Below, piece by piece: positions 1-12,055 of a stretch of DNA of 64,000 bases. Made by a program: the position numbers and the translations under genes. The DNA comes from Amborella trichopoda (taxonomy: Eukaryota > Streptophyta > Magnoliopsida > Amborellales > Amborellaceae): assembly GCF_000471905.2 (NCBI RefSeq), contig NW_006499848.1, positions 619,788 to 683,787 on the forward strand, read 5' to 3'. The notes below the pieces were generated by a model. It saw only the letters and a program-made list of their open reading frames with translations. It had not been told where the DNA came from and did no database searches. Position 1 is the first letter of the stretch; every line of letters starts with the position of its first letter.

Positions 1-1231
1 GTAACCCTTATCGGTTTGTTCTTTATGTCTAGATAACATGAGTTTTTCCCAACCGACTGGCCTAGATCGTCAAACACAGTCCAGTATCTGCAACACCGTT
101 TGCTTAGTATGATCCACGAGGGACCACACTCCCACTGAGTTTATGTTCTACTATATCATTTCATTTCACAAGCACTCATAAGGCCTTTAAAGGCTACATA
201 AACTCAACATAAGATGCATGGACATGAGAAAAAACAAAAAGATTTCAAGTGTGTGAAATTATGCATCTTGTAATGCATTTTTGGACCATCAATTTTCAAG
301 ATTTTCGTATATTTGCTCGATCTAATCTATTTTTTAAACTTTAAATTTTATAAATAAAGATAAAAATTTATTTTAAAACTATTACAAAATCTTTTAATAT
401 TGAAACTACATTTCTCAACTGTGGACTACAAACGATACTTACTTTATCAGACCGACCCAGTGTTTCCCATGACCCACAGTTCAAGCAGGGGTTCATTCAT
501 GGGTCACCAAAGTCAGGTCGATGAACCAGTCTTTGGATTACAGGTCCTCCCTTAGAGACAAGTTAAGGTCACCACAACGTGATGCGACCACAGCTCTATG
601 ACGCATAGGGGTTTCTCTCGCACATGCATACGCTTCACCCAAAGGTGGATATCTGACTTTTCTCGAATGATCCATCAATATGCATGCCGTGTGATGGAAC
701 ATGGATGAGGTTTTGACCCATGTCTCAGTCGGCCACCATCACACACAAGGGTCACATAATCCCTCGGCTCACTCATTCGGGCATATTCTCCGACCTTATC
801 AAGGGCTAACCCATTAGAACCCTTCTCGGTTTGTTCTTTATGTCTAGATAACATGAGTTTTTCCCAACCGACTGGCCTAGATCGTCAAACACAGTCCAGT
901 AACTGCAAACATCGTTTGCTTAGTGTGGTCCACGAGGGACCACACTCCCATTGAGTTTATGTTCTACTATCTCATTTCATTTCACAAGCACTCATAAGGC
1001 CTTTAAAAGCTACATAAACTCAACATAAGATGCATAGACATGAGAAAAAAAAAAAGATTTAAAGTGTTTGAAATTGTGCATCTTGTAATGCATATTTGGA
1101 CCATCAATTTTCAAGATTTTCGTAGATTTGCTCGATCTATACTATTTTTTAAGCTTTAAATTTTATAAATAAAGATAAAAATTTATTTTAAAACTATTAC
1201 AAAATCTTTTAATATTGAAACTACATTTATC
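1..1231. repeat. Partial tandem duplication, period 815 bp
   Basis: Bases 1-416 recur at 816-1231 at a constant offset of 815 with few differences; for example the stretch around 12-120 matches 827-935. The repeated part ends inside a family A MITE. The MITE is cut off at about 416 in the first copy and continues to its end (about 1296) in the second. The unit between the copies (about 417-815) has no recognisable coding sequence. The left copy probably extends beyond the window. This may be an unequal-crossover product or part of a larger repeated element. Confidence 0.85.
195..416 (+). mobile_element. Family A MITE, truncated copy
   Basis: Carries the internal family A motifs (a 'gatgcatggacatgag' block, then 'gcatcttgtaatgcat', then an AT-rich right part). 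Its right end is replaced by unrelated sequence at about 416, the junction of the 815-bp duplication. The left terminal repeat is not recognisable. Confidence 0.6.
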
Positions 1232-1296
1232 GACACTATTTCAAGGTGTGCTTTACTTTGATTGTTTAGAACCTCAGCTCTATACAAACCGCACCC
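1010..1296 (+). mobile_element. Family A MITE, copy in second duplication unit
   Basis: Same internal motifs as the copy at 195-416, but with an intact right end: 'attgtttagaacctcagctc' followed by the terminal 'tatacaaaccgcaccc'. The left end is not intact. This copy fixes the right terminus of the family in the window. Confidence 0.7.
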
Positions 1297-2390
1297 TTGA
1301 ATAAAACGTATGTCAGTCTTATAAAAAGCTAGAGCGAGAGAGAAGTATGATGGGCATAGGAAAAACAAGGTAACGGTTTGGTTCATTTTAGAGAGCGGGG
1401 GACAAAATCAAGGCCGGAAAAGAGAGGGAGACAATAGAAATAAGCTCTCTCTCTAACTGCACACAACTCTATCATATCTTAGAGAGATAAAGTGGGCTGG
1501 CGACCGGTCGGGTCCAGCTGGGCCCAGACCCAAATAGTGTCCACATTCAAAATTTGGATCATTGAAGGTCCGGTACACCCGGGCCCCGAGCCTGGTGGGA
1601 TCATTGCCAGATGGTCCAAAATAAGAAACTTTTAGGAAGAGCGCATTGAACGTCATGACAGAGAACCCAAAAGCCACTTCCTCCGCATGAAGAGTGAATA
1701 TACATATCCTGCTCCCTAGAATGATCATTCATTCTATTGAGTAAAATGTCGGCCTATAATTAATTGTAGGAACTTAAGTTTTGAAGACGTAACTTTTTCA
1801 ACATAGATTAATGTCAATAAAAAAAATCTTTAAATGCACCTTTTATGCACTTAAAAAAAAAAAATGTCTCAAGATTGAATAGAAACCATCCAATTTCCTA
1901 ATGTTGAGATCCAAGTTTTTGAGAACTCAAAATTTTTTTTTTTTTAAAGTAATTATTTCAATTTTTTTTAAAAAATCATACTAAACAACTCTTCTCACCG
2001 AGGGAGTAGAAATGGACTATGCATGCTCCTTTAAGAACATAGTAACATGCCCGGACGTTATGCACTAAAAAAAAAAAAATTCTCAATATTGAATAGAAAC
2101 TATCCGATTTTCAGATGTTGAGATCCAAGTTTTCGAGATCTCAAATTTCTTTTTTTTAAAATAATCATTTCAAATTTAAAAAACAAATCGTTCTAAATAA
2201 CTCTTCCCACCTGGGGAGTAGAAATGGACAATGGTCCTTTAAGAACATAGAAACATGCCCGGATGTTTTTAGAGAGAGAAAATAACTCTCTCGATAATAG
2301 AGAGCCTCAAATAACAAATCTCTCTCTCTCTCTCTCTATAGGAGCGAGAGCTAAAGGAATGAATTGGAGGACTGAAATTGTAGGATGAGC
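1297..2390. repeat. Non-coding stretch with a 210-bp tandem duplication
   Basis: About 1846-2056 is repeated at about 2057-2272 (offset 208-214). Shared landmarks are a run of A, 'gaatagaaac', 'gttgagatccaagttt', 'gagtagaaatgga' and 'acatgcccgga'. A CT run lies at about 2319-2336. Nothing in the stretch looks like a gene. Confidence 0.8.
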
Positions 2391-2477
2391 TTCCTATAAG
2401 GCCTAAGCTTTATAGAAACAAAATAATGCCTCACCTCAAATCTTCACTTGAAAAATACTTTCGGTGATGAAAATATC

Positions 2478-2748
2478 AAAAAAAATTGTTTCATGCGGGT
2501 TGGACCGCATTTCTACATATGCAATCCAGAAAGTTTGAAGCATCCATTTTAAAGATGGATGCAAGTAGGTGAAACTAACGGTCCAAAATTGTTATTTCTA
2601 GTTTCTAAAATTTATTTACATTCATGTTCTCTATGTTAAAGATTACGTGTCTGTAAATTTTAAATCCTAAAATCCATATCAAAAAATAGATTTATTAAGA
2701 GGCCTGCATTTCTACGGATGCGGGCTTGGTCGTGTAAAGAACGAGTCC
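2478..2748 (+). mobile_element. Family C MITE inside family B
   Basis: A 271-bp insertion flanked by 'aaatatc' on both sides (2471-2477 and 2749-2755), read as a 7-8 bp target duplication. It shares 'attgtttca', 'ttggaccg', 'gcatttctac' and a terminal hairpin around 'atgcgggc' with the element at 12056-12363. No coding capacity. Confidence 0.65.
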
Positions 2749-2829
2749 AAATATCCATGACAGATCTAAAATCAATATCCAACACGGATAATAAGATTTG
2801 AAACTAAAAAAATAGCACAAATCTTGCGA

Positions 2830-3191
2830 GGGAAAAGTTTATATTGAGTTGAGCCTCTAAACAATCAAATTTGAGCCTACCTCAAAAACTTCACTAGAAG
2901 AAGTTGTTTTGATGTCCAAATATCTTTAATCTCGACCTCAAGATGCATGGACATGGAAAAAAAAATAAATTGTAAGTTTTAGAAATAGCATATTTTATAA
3001 TGCATTTTTGGACCGTTAATTTTCATAGATATGTTGATCTACACTATTTTTGAAGCTTTAAACTTTATAAATAAATATAAAAATATATTTCAAAGCTACC
3101 AAAAAGATTTTCAATATTGAAACCATATTTCTCGACACTATATAGGCTCTAATTTAATTGTTTAGAGCCTAGGCTTTATATAAACCGTCCG
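2830..3191 (+). mobile_element. Family A MITE inside family B
   Basis: Begins 'gggaaaagtttatattgag' followed by 'cctctaaacaatcaaat'. Ends with the inverted counterpart 'aattgtttagagcctaggct' and 'tatataaaccgtcc'. It separates two halves of the family B copy, so it inserted later. Confidence 0.75.
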
Positions 3192-3566
3192 TAGATATAG
3201 ACACTTATTTTTTAAGGTAATGGACCATCTAAATAATTTGTTATAATATATAGAGCATAAAATCCTAATTATTTTTACACAACCATAAAATATTGACGCC
3301 GAGGTGATCAAATGTAAAGGTTTTTTAACGCGTGGAGTGTAAATTTGGATGAGCTATGAGCTGAGGCATTATTTATTTTGACAGGGCTGCAGCCGTATTA
3401 AACCATTTTTGGAAACCCTCTCCGTCTCCTCATGTGCTTTAGATTCCCCTCCATTTTGAGCTGCTCTCTGCCGCGTCTTGAGGATATCAGGGAAGAAACA
3501 GATGGACCCAGTTTTCTCACTCTTAAATTTCCATTTTCTCTCTCATCCTTCTCACCATCTCTGCTA

Positions 3567-3913
3567 ATGCCTGTCCTTGTGCTCCAAGACCTCCATGACC
3601 GTTTCTCTAGCGCCTTCAGGCCATGGGAACGCTCGCTCCAGTTCTGGTTCAGAGCTTCTCATATCTACACTAGTTACAAGGTTTACTCTATCTCTCTCTC
3701 ACAGTTGGGTTTTTCAAATGTTACAAGATTCTTTCTCTCCCACATTCTCTCTCCTCTTTTGCAATTGGTTTTTTTCAGATTTTTACGACTCTCTGTCTCT
3801 CTGTTTGAGATGGGTCTCTCTCTGTTTGAGATGGCTTTTTCAAATGTTACAAGATTGTTTCCCACAAACTCTCTCTCGTCCTTTCAATTTGGTTTTTTTT
3901 TGGATAATACGAG

Positions 3914-3949
<36 letters not shown>

Positions 3950-4242
3950 TTATTCATTTGGGTTTTTCAAATATTATGTGAACAACTATTGTTCCGTCAT
4001 TTGTGATGGTGTGTTTCCTTTGTGTGTCCAAAATTCATTAGTTTTGTCAACTTCGATCGAGGTTCGTGAAAGATAGAGAGAAAGAGGAGATATTGTGGGA
4101 GAGGCAGCATGAATTCGCGGCTGAGAAGATATATGCAATGTGTTCTGAACTTGGGGGTTTTTTCTTAAAGGTAATATTCATTGTTTCAGCCTTTCAGGCT
4201 TCTTTAATTTTCTGGAAAAAATGTGGATTTTTAAAAGTTTTT

Positions 4243-4279
<37 letters not shown>

Positions 4280-7200
4280 AACTTTGACTAATTAACCTGT
4301 CATTTATTAACTGTCACTCAAACCTCTCTCTCTCTTAATGCCCAAGCTCTGTCTGTTCTCTCTCCAATTTTTAGATTAATTTCCATCTCTCCTCCATCTT
4401 TCATGATTGAATTATACCCTCTCTGTCTCTCTCTCTCTCTCTCTCTCTTCCCCTCTGTGACTTTTCCATCCAATTCCATGTCTTAGCCTTCAACCTCTCC
4501 TAAAATTTCAACTGTTTCTTTCTTATTTTGTGCTCTTTTTATGGAATTTTGGTTTCTGATTTTCTGATCAAATTTGAAGTCAGGTTGCTCAGATAGTGGG
4601 GAAGCCAGACCTTGCCCCAGCTGCTTGGGTGAAAAGATTGGTCACACTTTATGATAAAGCTCCTTCTACGCCTTTCGATGTTGTCCAGTTAGTCCTAGAG
4701 CAAGAGTTAGGTTCTAGCCTTGACAAAATTTTCGAGAGATTTGACAAAGACCCTATTGGTTCTGCATCCATAGCTCAGGTTAGTCTTATCTCACAAATAT
4801 GTTTATTACATCTTTAATGAAATAATGTCTTCCTCTTATCACTCTTATCATTATGGTACCTCGTCACTCATTTAGTCTTAAATCTCTTATTCATTTTCTG
4901 TATTTCTCTGAAATTTCCTCCGCTTCGACATTGCTTCTTTTGGCCCTACTCTATAAGTTGTTTATTGTGAGATATATTTTTGAGATAGGTTATTTCAGTC
5001 CTTTATGTTTAAATCTCATTTCTACATTTAGTATTGATTCATTTAAATTTCCGTTGCTGTCCTATTGCCTTTTGGGTTGTACTGTATTATACTTCACTGA
5101 GTCAAGAATAAACATAAATGATTAATTTCAAAGATAAAAAACCATGTTGATTATCAAGATACATGACTCACTTCATAGCGTTTATTTTAGCACTTGCTGT
5201 TTAAATCTCATATTAAAGAATTGTAGTATTGATTCATCCAAATTTCCATTCTTTCTGTGTTACTATTCTTGGCCATAAATTCTGCTATACCTCAGTTGTT
5301 TGAATATCGTTAAAATGTTTATTTTTTTGGAATACACAATAATTTGTTTATTCTTTAAAAAAAATAATTTGTTTATTCTCGTAGATGCATTACTCACTTT
5401 ACATGGCTTGCTTCAGCCTTTTTTGCGTACATCTCTTTTTCAATATAGTTTTGCCATTTATGAAAATAAGTATAAATACCACTCCTTGCCTTTTACTTTT
5501 CTTGGCTTTATACTTGAGTGCATGAGTATAAATTTAAAAGTCTTAATCTCATACACACATAATGCACCTCCTATGGGTTATCCGGTGGTTTCGACTCTTT
5601 TAGTTCATGAATGGATTATTTTGTGTGCCGTAAAACAGGTACACAAAGCAAGGATTAGAGGTGCAAAGGATGATGTTGCAGTCAAGGTAAGCAAAGTTTA
5701 CTCATTCGTCTTTTGAAAAATGAACAAGTTGGCTCTTTCAGTTGTAATTAGGTTCTTGCAGGTGCAACATCCTGGAGTTCAGCATTTAATGATGACAGAT
5801 ATTCGTAATTTGAGGGCATTTGCTTTGTATTTGCAAAACACAGATATAAATTTCGATATTGTCTCAATAACTACTGAGATAGAGAAACAGGTATTTTCCT
5901 TTCTACATGTTTAGGTAAATTCCTATGTAGTTTTATACACTTTTATTTGGTTTTTTTATAGTTCATATAAATGTTGCTAACTTTACTGATCTGAGGGAAC
6001 TTTTTAATTCTTTCTTTCTGCTTGACATGTGATATTGTAGTGATGCATTTCTAGTATTTCTTATTGAAATTATTATTATCTCTCTGGTTAAGTTATACTT
6101 CTTATGTATGTCAACCCATTGCTCCCTTGTAGGTTGGTTATGAATTTGACTTTCAAAGAGAGGCTGAGAATATGGATAAAATCTCATGTTTTCTAAGAAA
6201 TAATAGCAAAAAGCCTCCTGTTCGAGTGCCACGAGTCATTCCGCACATGGTGACGAGGTGCAAAAATATCCAACAATATTTCAGATTTATTGCGTAAAAG
6301 ATCATGTCACTTCATTTTATTCTGATCATAGATTGATATATAGAATTTTTCCATTGTGGCACACTTATGATTCTCCTTTCTTTCTGTCTTCTGTGGTTTC
6401 TTATTTAACATATTTGCAGATGGCTAAAAATTTAATTCCATTTGTTGTTCACGAATAAAGCTTTTTAAAAATATTCATGCCCGAGTAGGATTGCTCTTTG
6501 GATCAATGAATCAAGTTTGTCTGCAATGCTTTGGAATCTGTACCTCTTTTATTCCTTTTTAAAGTATAAATTTATACATTCATTGTGTTGCATTTCTGTT
6601 ATGGGTTTGAATCATATGATCCAAAATTTATAGTTTACCACATGTCTACCAGGTTTTATTTTCTTAAATAAATTTCCATGAAATGCCAATGCTTCCTTTC
6701 TTAAGCTGTTTTACATTATTTTTGCTTTTAATTTGTTGTTGGAGTGTGAAAACCTGTTGATTAACTAACCTTTGAAATGAATTATTTGAGTTACTTACGA
6801 TGTTTCAGATCCTTGCTATAAAGCTTTTCAAATATATGGGAAAATTTTGATGGTGTTGTCAGGAAAGTTTTGATTATGGAGTTCATTGATGGAATCCCCA
6901 TTTTGTGTCTTGGAGATGAAATAGCGAAACGAGGCATAGATTCTAGTGGGAAGATGGCAACAGCAGCTAAGAAGTGAGTCCCAGGTTACATCCAAGAATG
7001 TGAGCTATAATCTTCTGTTTTGTGTTGTTGTCAGATAATAGCCTTATATTTTCTTTTGTTTAAAATCTTATTAAACCCTCATTCTTGGCTGATTGAGATT
7101 GAACTATAATCTGGTTTCCACCCATAAGCATATTCATAAATGTTTTTTAAGTTCTATAAAGAAATTGACTAGAATTTAGGTTGGACTTTGTTTAGCATTT

Positions 7201-10131
7201 ACATGCACATATATTTGATTAGTACCGAACATCCTATGTATGGCTTTGTATATGTAATCCTTGTGTGGATGCGCTGCGGTTTTGTGGGAGCTATTTTCTT
7301 CTTTGTTTTGACATTATTATAAGGGGGCCTTTTTACCCTTTCTTGCTTCATCTCTAATATTCTGATATGGTGCAAGACTAACCTTGAACTTGTTGCTAAA
7401 TTTTTCCTTCATTTCTGTGCTGAATATTTGTCTTCACAGTCGGTGGATTTAAGTATGATGTGTCTAGCTCCAGAAGTTACTTCCCATGACCTAAGTACCC
7501 ATCATTACTTGAAATGTGACTTGCTGAGCAATTAATTATAGACTGCATTATCAACTGACCTCAAACTGTTAAGAATATTACTGGGTCTAAACTGTGTGGA
7601 CCTCAAGGTGGATCAGCCTCCCTTTTAGCATGAAACTCTGAGAGCTGAACTATTTGAATACTAGTGTTTCAAAACAACATTTTGTTCTCTAAGTTGTATT
7701 TTCTCATAGAAAGCTAGCGATATGTGAAGGTTGTAACATTGACTTATTTAAAATTGTGCTTGGCTGCAGGAACATATTACAAAAATTGTCTTTAGCATAT
7801 GGCCAAATGATATTGAAGAGTGGTTTTTTCCATGCAGATCCACATCCTGGAAATATCCTAATCTATAAAAACTCTGAGGCAAGTAAAATACTCGAACCTA
7901 GCAATGCTGTTATCACAAGCCATATTCCTTCTTGTCCATCATTATCTTCATTTCAGAATTTTAAAACTCTGTGAGTCCAACTTTGACTCAGACGAGTTTT
8001 CGGACCCAACACCTAACTGTGTCCGAGTGGAAAACCTTCATCTAGCCAGTTTTCAAGGTTCTTTGTTATTCTTTGTAGACTCTGCCGAGTCCCATTCTGA
8101 CTCGTCCAAGTCTGGTTGCTGCCTTGGACCCAGGCCCTGCCTGGTTCCAAGGATGGGTGTGAGTTTTGAGGCACTGCTTCAGATTGTTATGAGAGCTCTT
8201 TGTCCTTTATTTCATTTTTTGTTTTTCATTGTTGGATTTTGTTATATCTTCTTTCAACATTGAAAAACAACATTTTGCTAATTTGCTTGCACCTTAGGTA
8301 GAAACTTTAAAATCGGTGTTTGGTATTCTCCTTATTTTACCCTATAGTATCAAGATACAGTTGTTATTAAGCATTGGAAGAGCTTACTACATAGAGAAAT
8401 GATCTTGATACAAGCACAGTCAATGAATTTAACAGAATAGTATAGCATACATGTGGTGTGTGACATTTCCCTTAGCTTGGCCCTTGTATTGAGAAGCAGC
8501 TGACATGAAATAGTCGAAGTGCACTCTTTATTACTTCATAAAGAGATGAACTTAATTCACCATGTCCATGATTGTAATCCAGAAAGCAAACACCCCTTAA
8601 TCAATGTTGATACGTAGAGGATAAACAATACGAGCAGAAGCAGGAATTACTGCAGTCATGCATTAATACTATGAAATTCTATTATATTTTACTTCCCCCC
8701 CCCCCCCCCCGCCCCCCCCCCAAGTCTTTTGATCCTTTATACTTTAAACTGAGATTGGCTTCAATTTGATGTCATCCTCTTCTATTATCACTCAAAGAAA
8801 CATATTGACAATAATGAAATTGCATATATAATGTTCTTTCTTGCAGGTTGCTCTCCTGGACTATGGCCAAGTAAAGCATCTTTCGGACAACTTAAGGCTT
8901 GGATATGCTAAGCTCATTAAGGCCATTGTTCATAGTGATACTTCCATGATAATGCAGAGCTTCGAGTACGAAATTTGTCTTGACTGATAGAGTGATACAT
9001 TATCTCTAGTTACATAAGCCACATTGTTACAATTTTAAAAAAATAAAAATAAAAGTTGACCGGAGCTACATTGATATGATGGGAATAAACAATCAGTTAT
9101 TATTAAGAAACTATTTAATCTCATGGCAACAATTTTAGCAGAGGAATTTTTATTTTCTTTTCCCTAGTATAGGTCGATGTCATTTATCACCCTTAACAAT
9201 ATGCAATCAATTTATGGTTTTTCTTTTGAGTTTAATGGTCTTTCTTATAATTTGCCAACATAGGGAGCTTGGAATGAAAACTATGAAAGTCTCTGCAGAT
9301 TCTGAAAACGAACTATTGAAACTCGCTCAAACATTGTTCGATACTAAGCTTCCTCCGGGGGTACAAGTCATGACACCATTTGCAGATGATTCTTCCCTCA
9401 AGAAAATCTCTGTTCAAGTAAATCTTCTCTCTTCTATTCTATTCTTTGTCTATTATCGTCATATTATATGGGACAGAAGTCCAAACATTTGATCTAACTT
9501 TCAAGGGAAAAAAAGGAAGCAGTACTTTTAGATTATGATTTACCTTGACTTGCTTTATTTTTATTGGTCGGGTCTATCAATTCTTACAGCAATTAATTTC
9601 TTGCATCTTGCTGGTAATAGTTCACAGGCTATTCTATAGTTAACACTCCGTGCTTTTCTATTGGCAGTCTTTCCCTGAAGAGCTTTTCTTTGTTCTCCGC
9701 ACAGTGCAGCTATTGAGAGGCCTCAGTGTGGGTATGGGAATCAACTATTCCTGTTTAGAGCAGTGGAAGCCAATAGCTGAAGAAGCATTAGGTGAAGCAG
9801 GTTGGGCTCTCTCTCTCTCTCTCTCACCCCCCCACTTGCACGCGAACATGCATGGATTAGTTTTTGATTAGCAAGTATAGGTTGTGGGATATCGCCTCTG
9901 TCTAGGTCACTCATCCTAGTTCTGCCCTCACATTTACGTGCTTAAATGATGGGATCCCTCCCACGAGAAAGCGAGAGAAGAGGAGAGGTTGGGGGTGGGT
10001 GGGTGGGGGGTGGGGGGTGGTGGTGGAGGTTATGCATACCATTATAAACCGTTTGTGTTTATCTCAATTCAGGTTTGAGTATTAGCACTCCAAGATGCAG
10101 CAGGTTGAGAAGACTGTTGTTTTGGAGATAG
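3567..10131 (+). CDS. ABC1/UbiB-family atypical protein kinase (ATH9-like), 12 exons
   Basis: Predicted coding exons: 3567-3680, 4042-4170, 4584-4778, 5639-5686, 5762-5890, 6133-6257, 6863-6973, 7770-7878, 8847-8965, 9264-9417, 9668-9800, 10073-10131. They join in frame to 474 aa. Family hallmarks visible: a KVAQ tetrapeptide (81-84) where most ABC1 proteins have KxGQ; the Ala/Ser-rich loop GSASIAQ (140-146); VAVK (159-162) with the ATP-binding Lys; the catalytic loop HADPHPGN (305-312); and LDYG (324-327), the DFG equivalent. From memory it resembles Arabidopsis ATH9 (At2g40090) closely along its length. ABC1 kinases act in mitochondria or plastids on quinone and lipid metabolism; which compartment applies here is not visible. 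The start is the ATG at 3567, because it places the N-terminus like ATH9; the frame is open further upstream to 3432. CT microsatellites fill the leader and early introns. Intron 8 uses a GC donor. Exon borders are by eye, without transcripts. Confidence 0.9.
3911..4448 (+). repeat. CT microsatellites in introns 1 and 2 of the ABC1 kinase gene
   Basis: Runs of (CT)n at about 3911-3944, 4247-4276 and 4428-4448, in pyrimidine-rich DNA. They are open in several frames and produce spurious reading frames. Confidence 0.9.
7879..8846 (+). other. GC-AG intron 8 of the ABC1 kinase gene
   Basis: The exon ends GAG and the intron starts GCAAGT, then ends TTGCAG. Splicing here joins a Ser-Glu end to Val-Ala-Leu-Leu-Asp-Tyr-Gly in frame. 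No GT donor nearby preserves the kinase motif. An otherwise perfect AG|GCAAGT is the usual context for GC donors. The intron also holds a TE-like insert (about 7970-8160, rich in 'gactc' words) and a poly-C tract. Confidence 0.85.
8695..8721 (+). repeat. Poly-C tract
   Basis: C16-G-C10 in intron 8 of the ABC1 kinase gene. The complementary strand could form a G-quadruplex. The exact length is likely unreliable because of sequencing and assembly. Confidence 0.9.
9991..10028 (+). other. G-quadruplex-type tract in the last intron
   Basis: Five or more runs of 3-6 G separated by single T residues, 45 bases upstream of the final exon of the ABC1 kinase gene and on its coding strand. The motif is therefore in the pre-mRNA close to the 3' splice site. 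Confidence 0.8.
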
Positions 10132-11291
10132 GGATGAGTTATGTGATGACCAGGTTGAGGCATGCACAGCACACTCAACCTTCATTTGCTCACTTCTTCA
10201 GAGTTAATGTCCAGACAGATGAATTCGACCGTCCTTCAGAAAAATCTGCTATTAAGGAGTGTCTATATTGTGTTATATTGAGATATGACTGATTGAATGA
10301 TAACAGGGGAAGAGGTTCAGTATCAATGGATCATTTAGAGAAAATCAGCCACTCTTTGTAAAATAATTACATTCTTTTGTTATAGAAATACGTCTCTGTT
10401 TCTCTAAAGTTCTTTTATTGTAAAAGTCTGAATTTGACCTTGGTCGATTGAGATCAATTCAGAAGGATTTCACCCCTTATAATGAGAAAAAGGAAGGAAT
10501 GCGATTGTGATGGTTTTTTTTGTTGCACTTGATCAACAAAAGAAGACCTGTCTACTGTGGTGAATTTTCTGTTGCACTTGATCACAAAAACTAGCTTTTA
10601 TTTGATCAGTTTTGCATATTTAGATTTGTGCATGTGACTATTACCTAAGCATTTCTTAAAGCACCAGTAGTGCGAGGCCGAGTTGCCCGAGTTTTATGTA
10701 CAGCTTGGTGTGCATCGAAAATTTAAAAAATCCTAACACATTGTAAAACAAATGGAACATTGTAGAACTTTTTTTGTATCTAATTTAGATGTTTTTAGAA
10801 AATATTGGTGAGTGTGTTTTGCCATAATCTCCTTTTTTATTTTTAACTTTTTATTTTTAAAATGTTCCCATAGTTTGGACATTTTAAGGTTGATTTACAT
10901 TTTATTTACTTTTACTATCTCTTGTTTGAATTTTTATATTCTTCAAAACTTCTAATCTTTTAGGGTTTTTGGCCTTGAACAAGACTTGATCGAGTCCGAG
11001 TGAGCCTGTTCAGACGAGGCTGATTAACTTTCATCGGGCCAGGCCCAAGTACCTGGCCAAGGTGAGTTTCTAAACACTGCAATTTGCCATCTACCCAAGA
11101 AGAATTATCCTCCTAAAGATCATCTACGAAAGAAGAATTATATTCTTCTAAAGAAATTCAGTGACAGAAAGAAAAGTAATAATGAGAGTGAGAGAAAGGC
11201 ACCCTTTACTTCTTTCTCTCTCTTTTTTTTTTTTTTTCCCCTCTTTCATTTGAATTGCACATCTCTAAATGTACACACTTTATTAATACAT
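10132..11291. other. 3' flank of the ABC1 kinase gene and non-coding stretch
   Basis: Holds the presumed 3' UTR (from 10132; no clear end seen) and a region around 10660-11070 with words such as 'gaggccgag' and 'cgggccaggccc'. Those words recall the subterminal sequence of the hAT-like elements elsewhere in the window. A CT/T run lies at 11210-11240. No gene seen. Confidence 0.5.
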
Positions 11292-11670
11292 GGGTGTGGT
11301 TTGTATAAGGTAAGGCCTTAAACAATCTAAGGCATATTTTCAAATAGTGTTGAAAAAAATTGTTTTAGTACTAAAAAACTATGTGATAGTTTGAAAATTG
11401 CATTTCTAATAGTTTAAAGCTTAAAAAATAGTGTAGATCAAGCAGATCTATGGACTTAAAAATCTTGAAATTTTACGGTCTAGAAAATACAATACAAGAT
11501 GCACTATTTTTAAGACTTGAAATCAATTTTTTCTCATGTTTATACTTTTGGAGGTCGAGATGATCGATTTGAAGAATTTTTTTGTCATCGAAACAACCTC
11601 TTTCAATGAATTTTTGAGGTACACTTTAATTTGATTTTTTGGCCTCACTCTCATGTAAAATTTTTCTTTA
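11292..11670 (-). mobile_element. Family A MITE, reverse copy
   Basis: Starts 'gggtgtggtttgtataagg' followed by 'ccttaaacaatc'. Reverse-orientation family landmarks follow: 'caatacaagatgcactat', 'ggtcgagatgatcgat', then 'ggtacactttaatttgat' near the far end. The far terminus is degraded. Confidence 0.7.
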
Positions 11671-11689
11671 ATATACTGCTACCAGTTTC

Positions 11690-12045
11690 TGTAAGGCGTC
11701 AACATTATAGTATCGAATTAAGGTTCACCTAAAAAATCCACTAGAAAAGGTTTTTCTAAAGATAAAAATGTTCCAATTGATCATCCTAACCACAACATAT
11801 ATGGATATAATGAAAAAGGATTTTAAGACAATGAAAATAATACAACTTGCAATACATGACTATGCATTTTCAATACTTTTAAGTGTTTATAGATATGTTC
11901 GATCAATGTTATTTTTTGAGTTTTAAATTTCAGAATTAAAACAACAAAAAAAATTTTTAGACCATAGCATGGCTTTTCGACTTTTGGCAAATTTGAGTGT
12001 GTCTTACTTTGATTGTTTAAGATTGATGCCTTATATATCGATCAA
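11690..12045 (+). mobile_element. Family A MITE, forward copy
   Basis: Begins about 11690 ('gtttctgtaaggcgtcaac'), followed by 'cctaaaaaatccactagaaa', 'tgatcatcct' and 'atatggatat'. Ends with 'gattgtttaagattgatgcc' and 'ttatatatcgatc'. It lies next to the reverse copy, so the two form a large inverted pair. Confidence 0.65.
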
Positions 12046-12055
12046 TATTTTAACT

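Larger units (their letters stand above)
2391..3394 (+). mobile_element. Family B MITE, interrupted by family C and family A elements
   Basis: Left end about 2391 ('aagctttatagaaacaaaat'), right end about 3394 ('gacagggctgcagcc'). The pieces 2391-2477, 2749-2829 and 3192-3394 line up in order with the uninterrupted copy at 16959-17319. The two gaps are filled by other elements. The ends are loose inverted repeats (a short pyrimidine-rich tip, then GAAAACAAAATAAAG-like sequence). Confidence 0.7.

Noticed and set aside
3577-3981. 134-codon frame overlapping the start of the ABC1 kinase gene
   Set aside because: Out of frame with the homologous protein; a product of CT-rich intron sequence.
10095-10292. 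Short frame over the last ABC1 kinase exon
   Set aside because: The splice-consistent frame ends at 10131; this one does not connect to exon 11.
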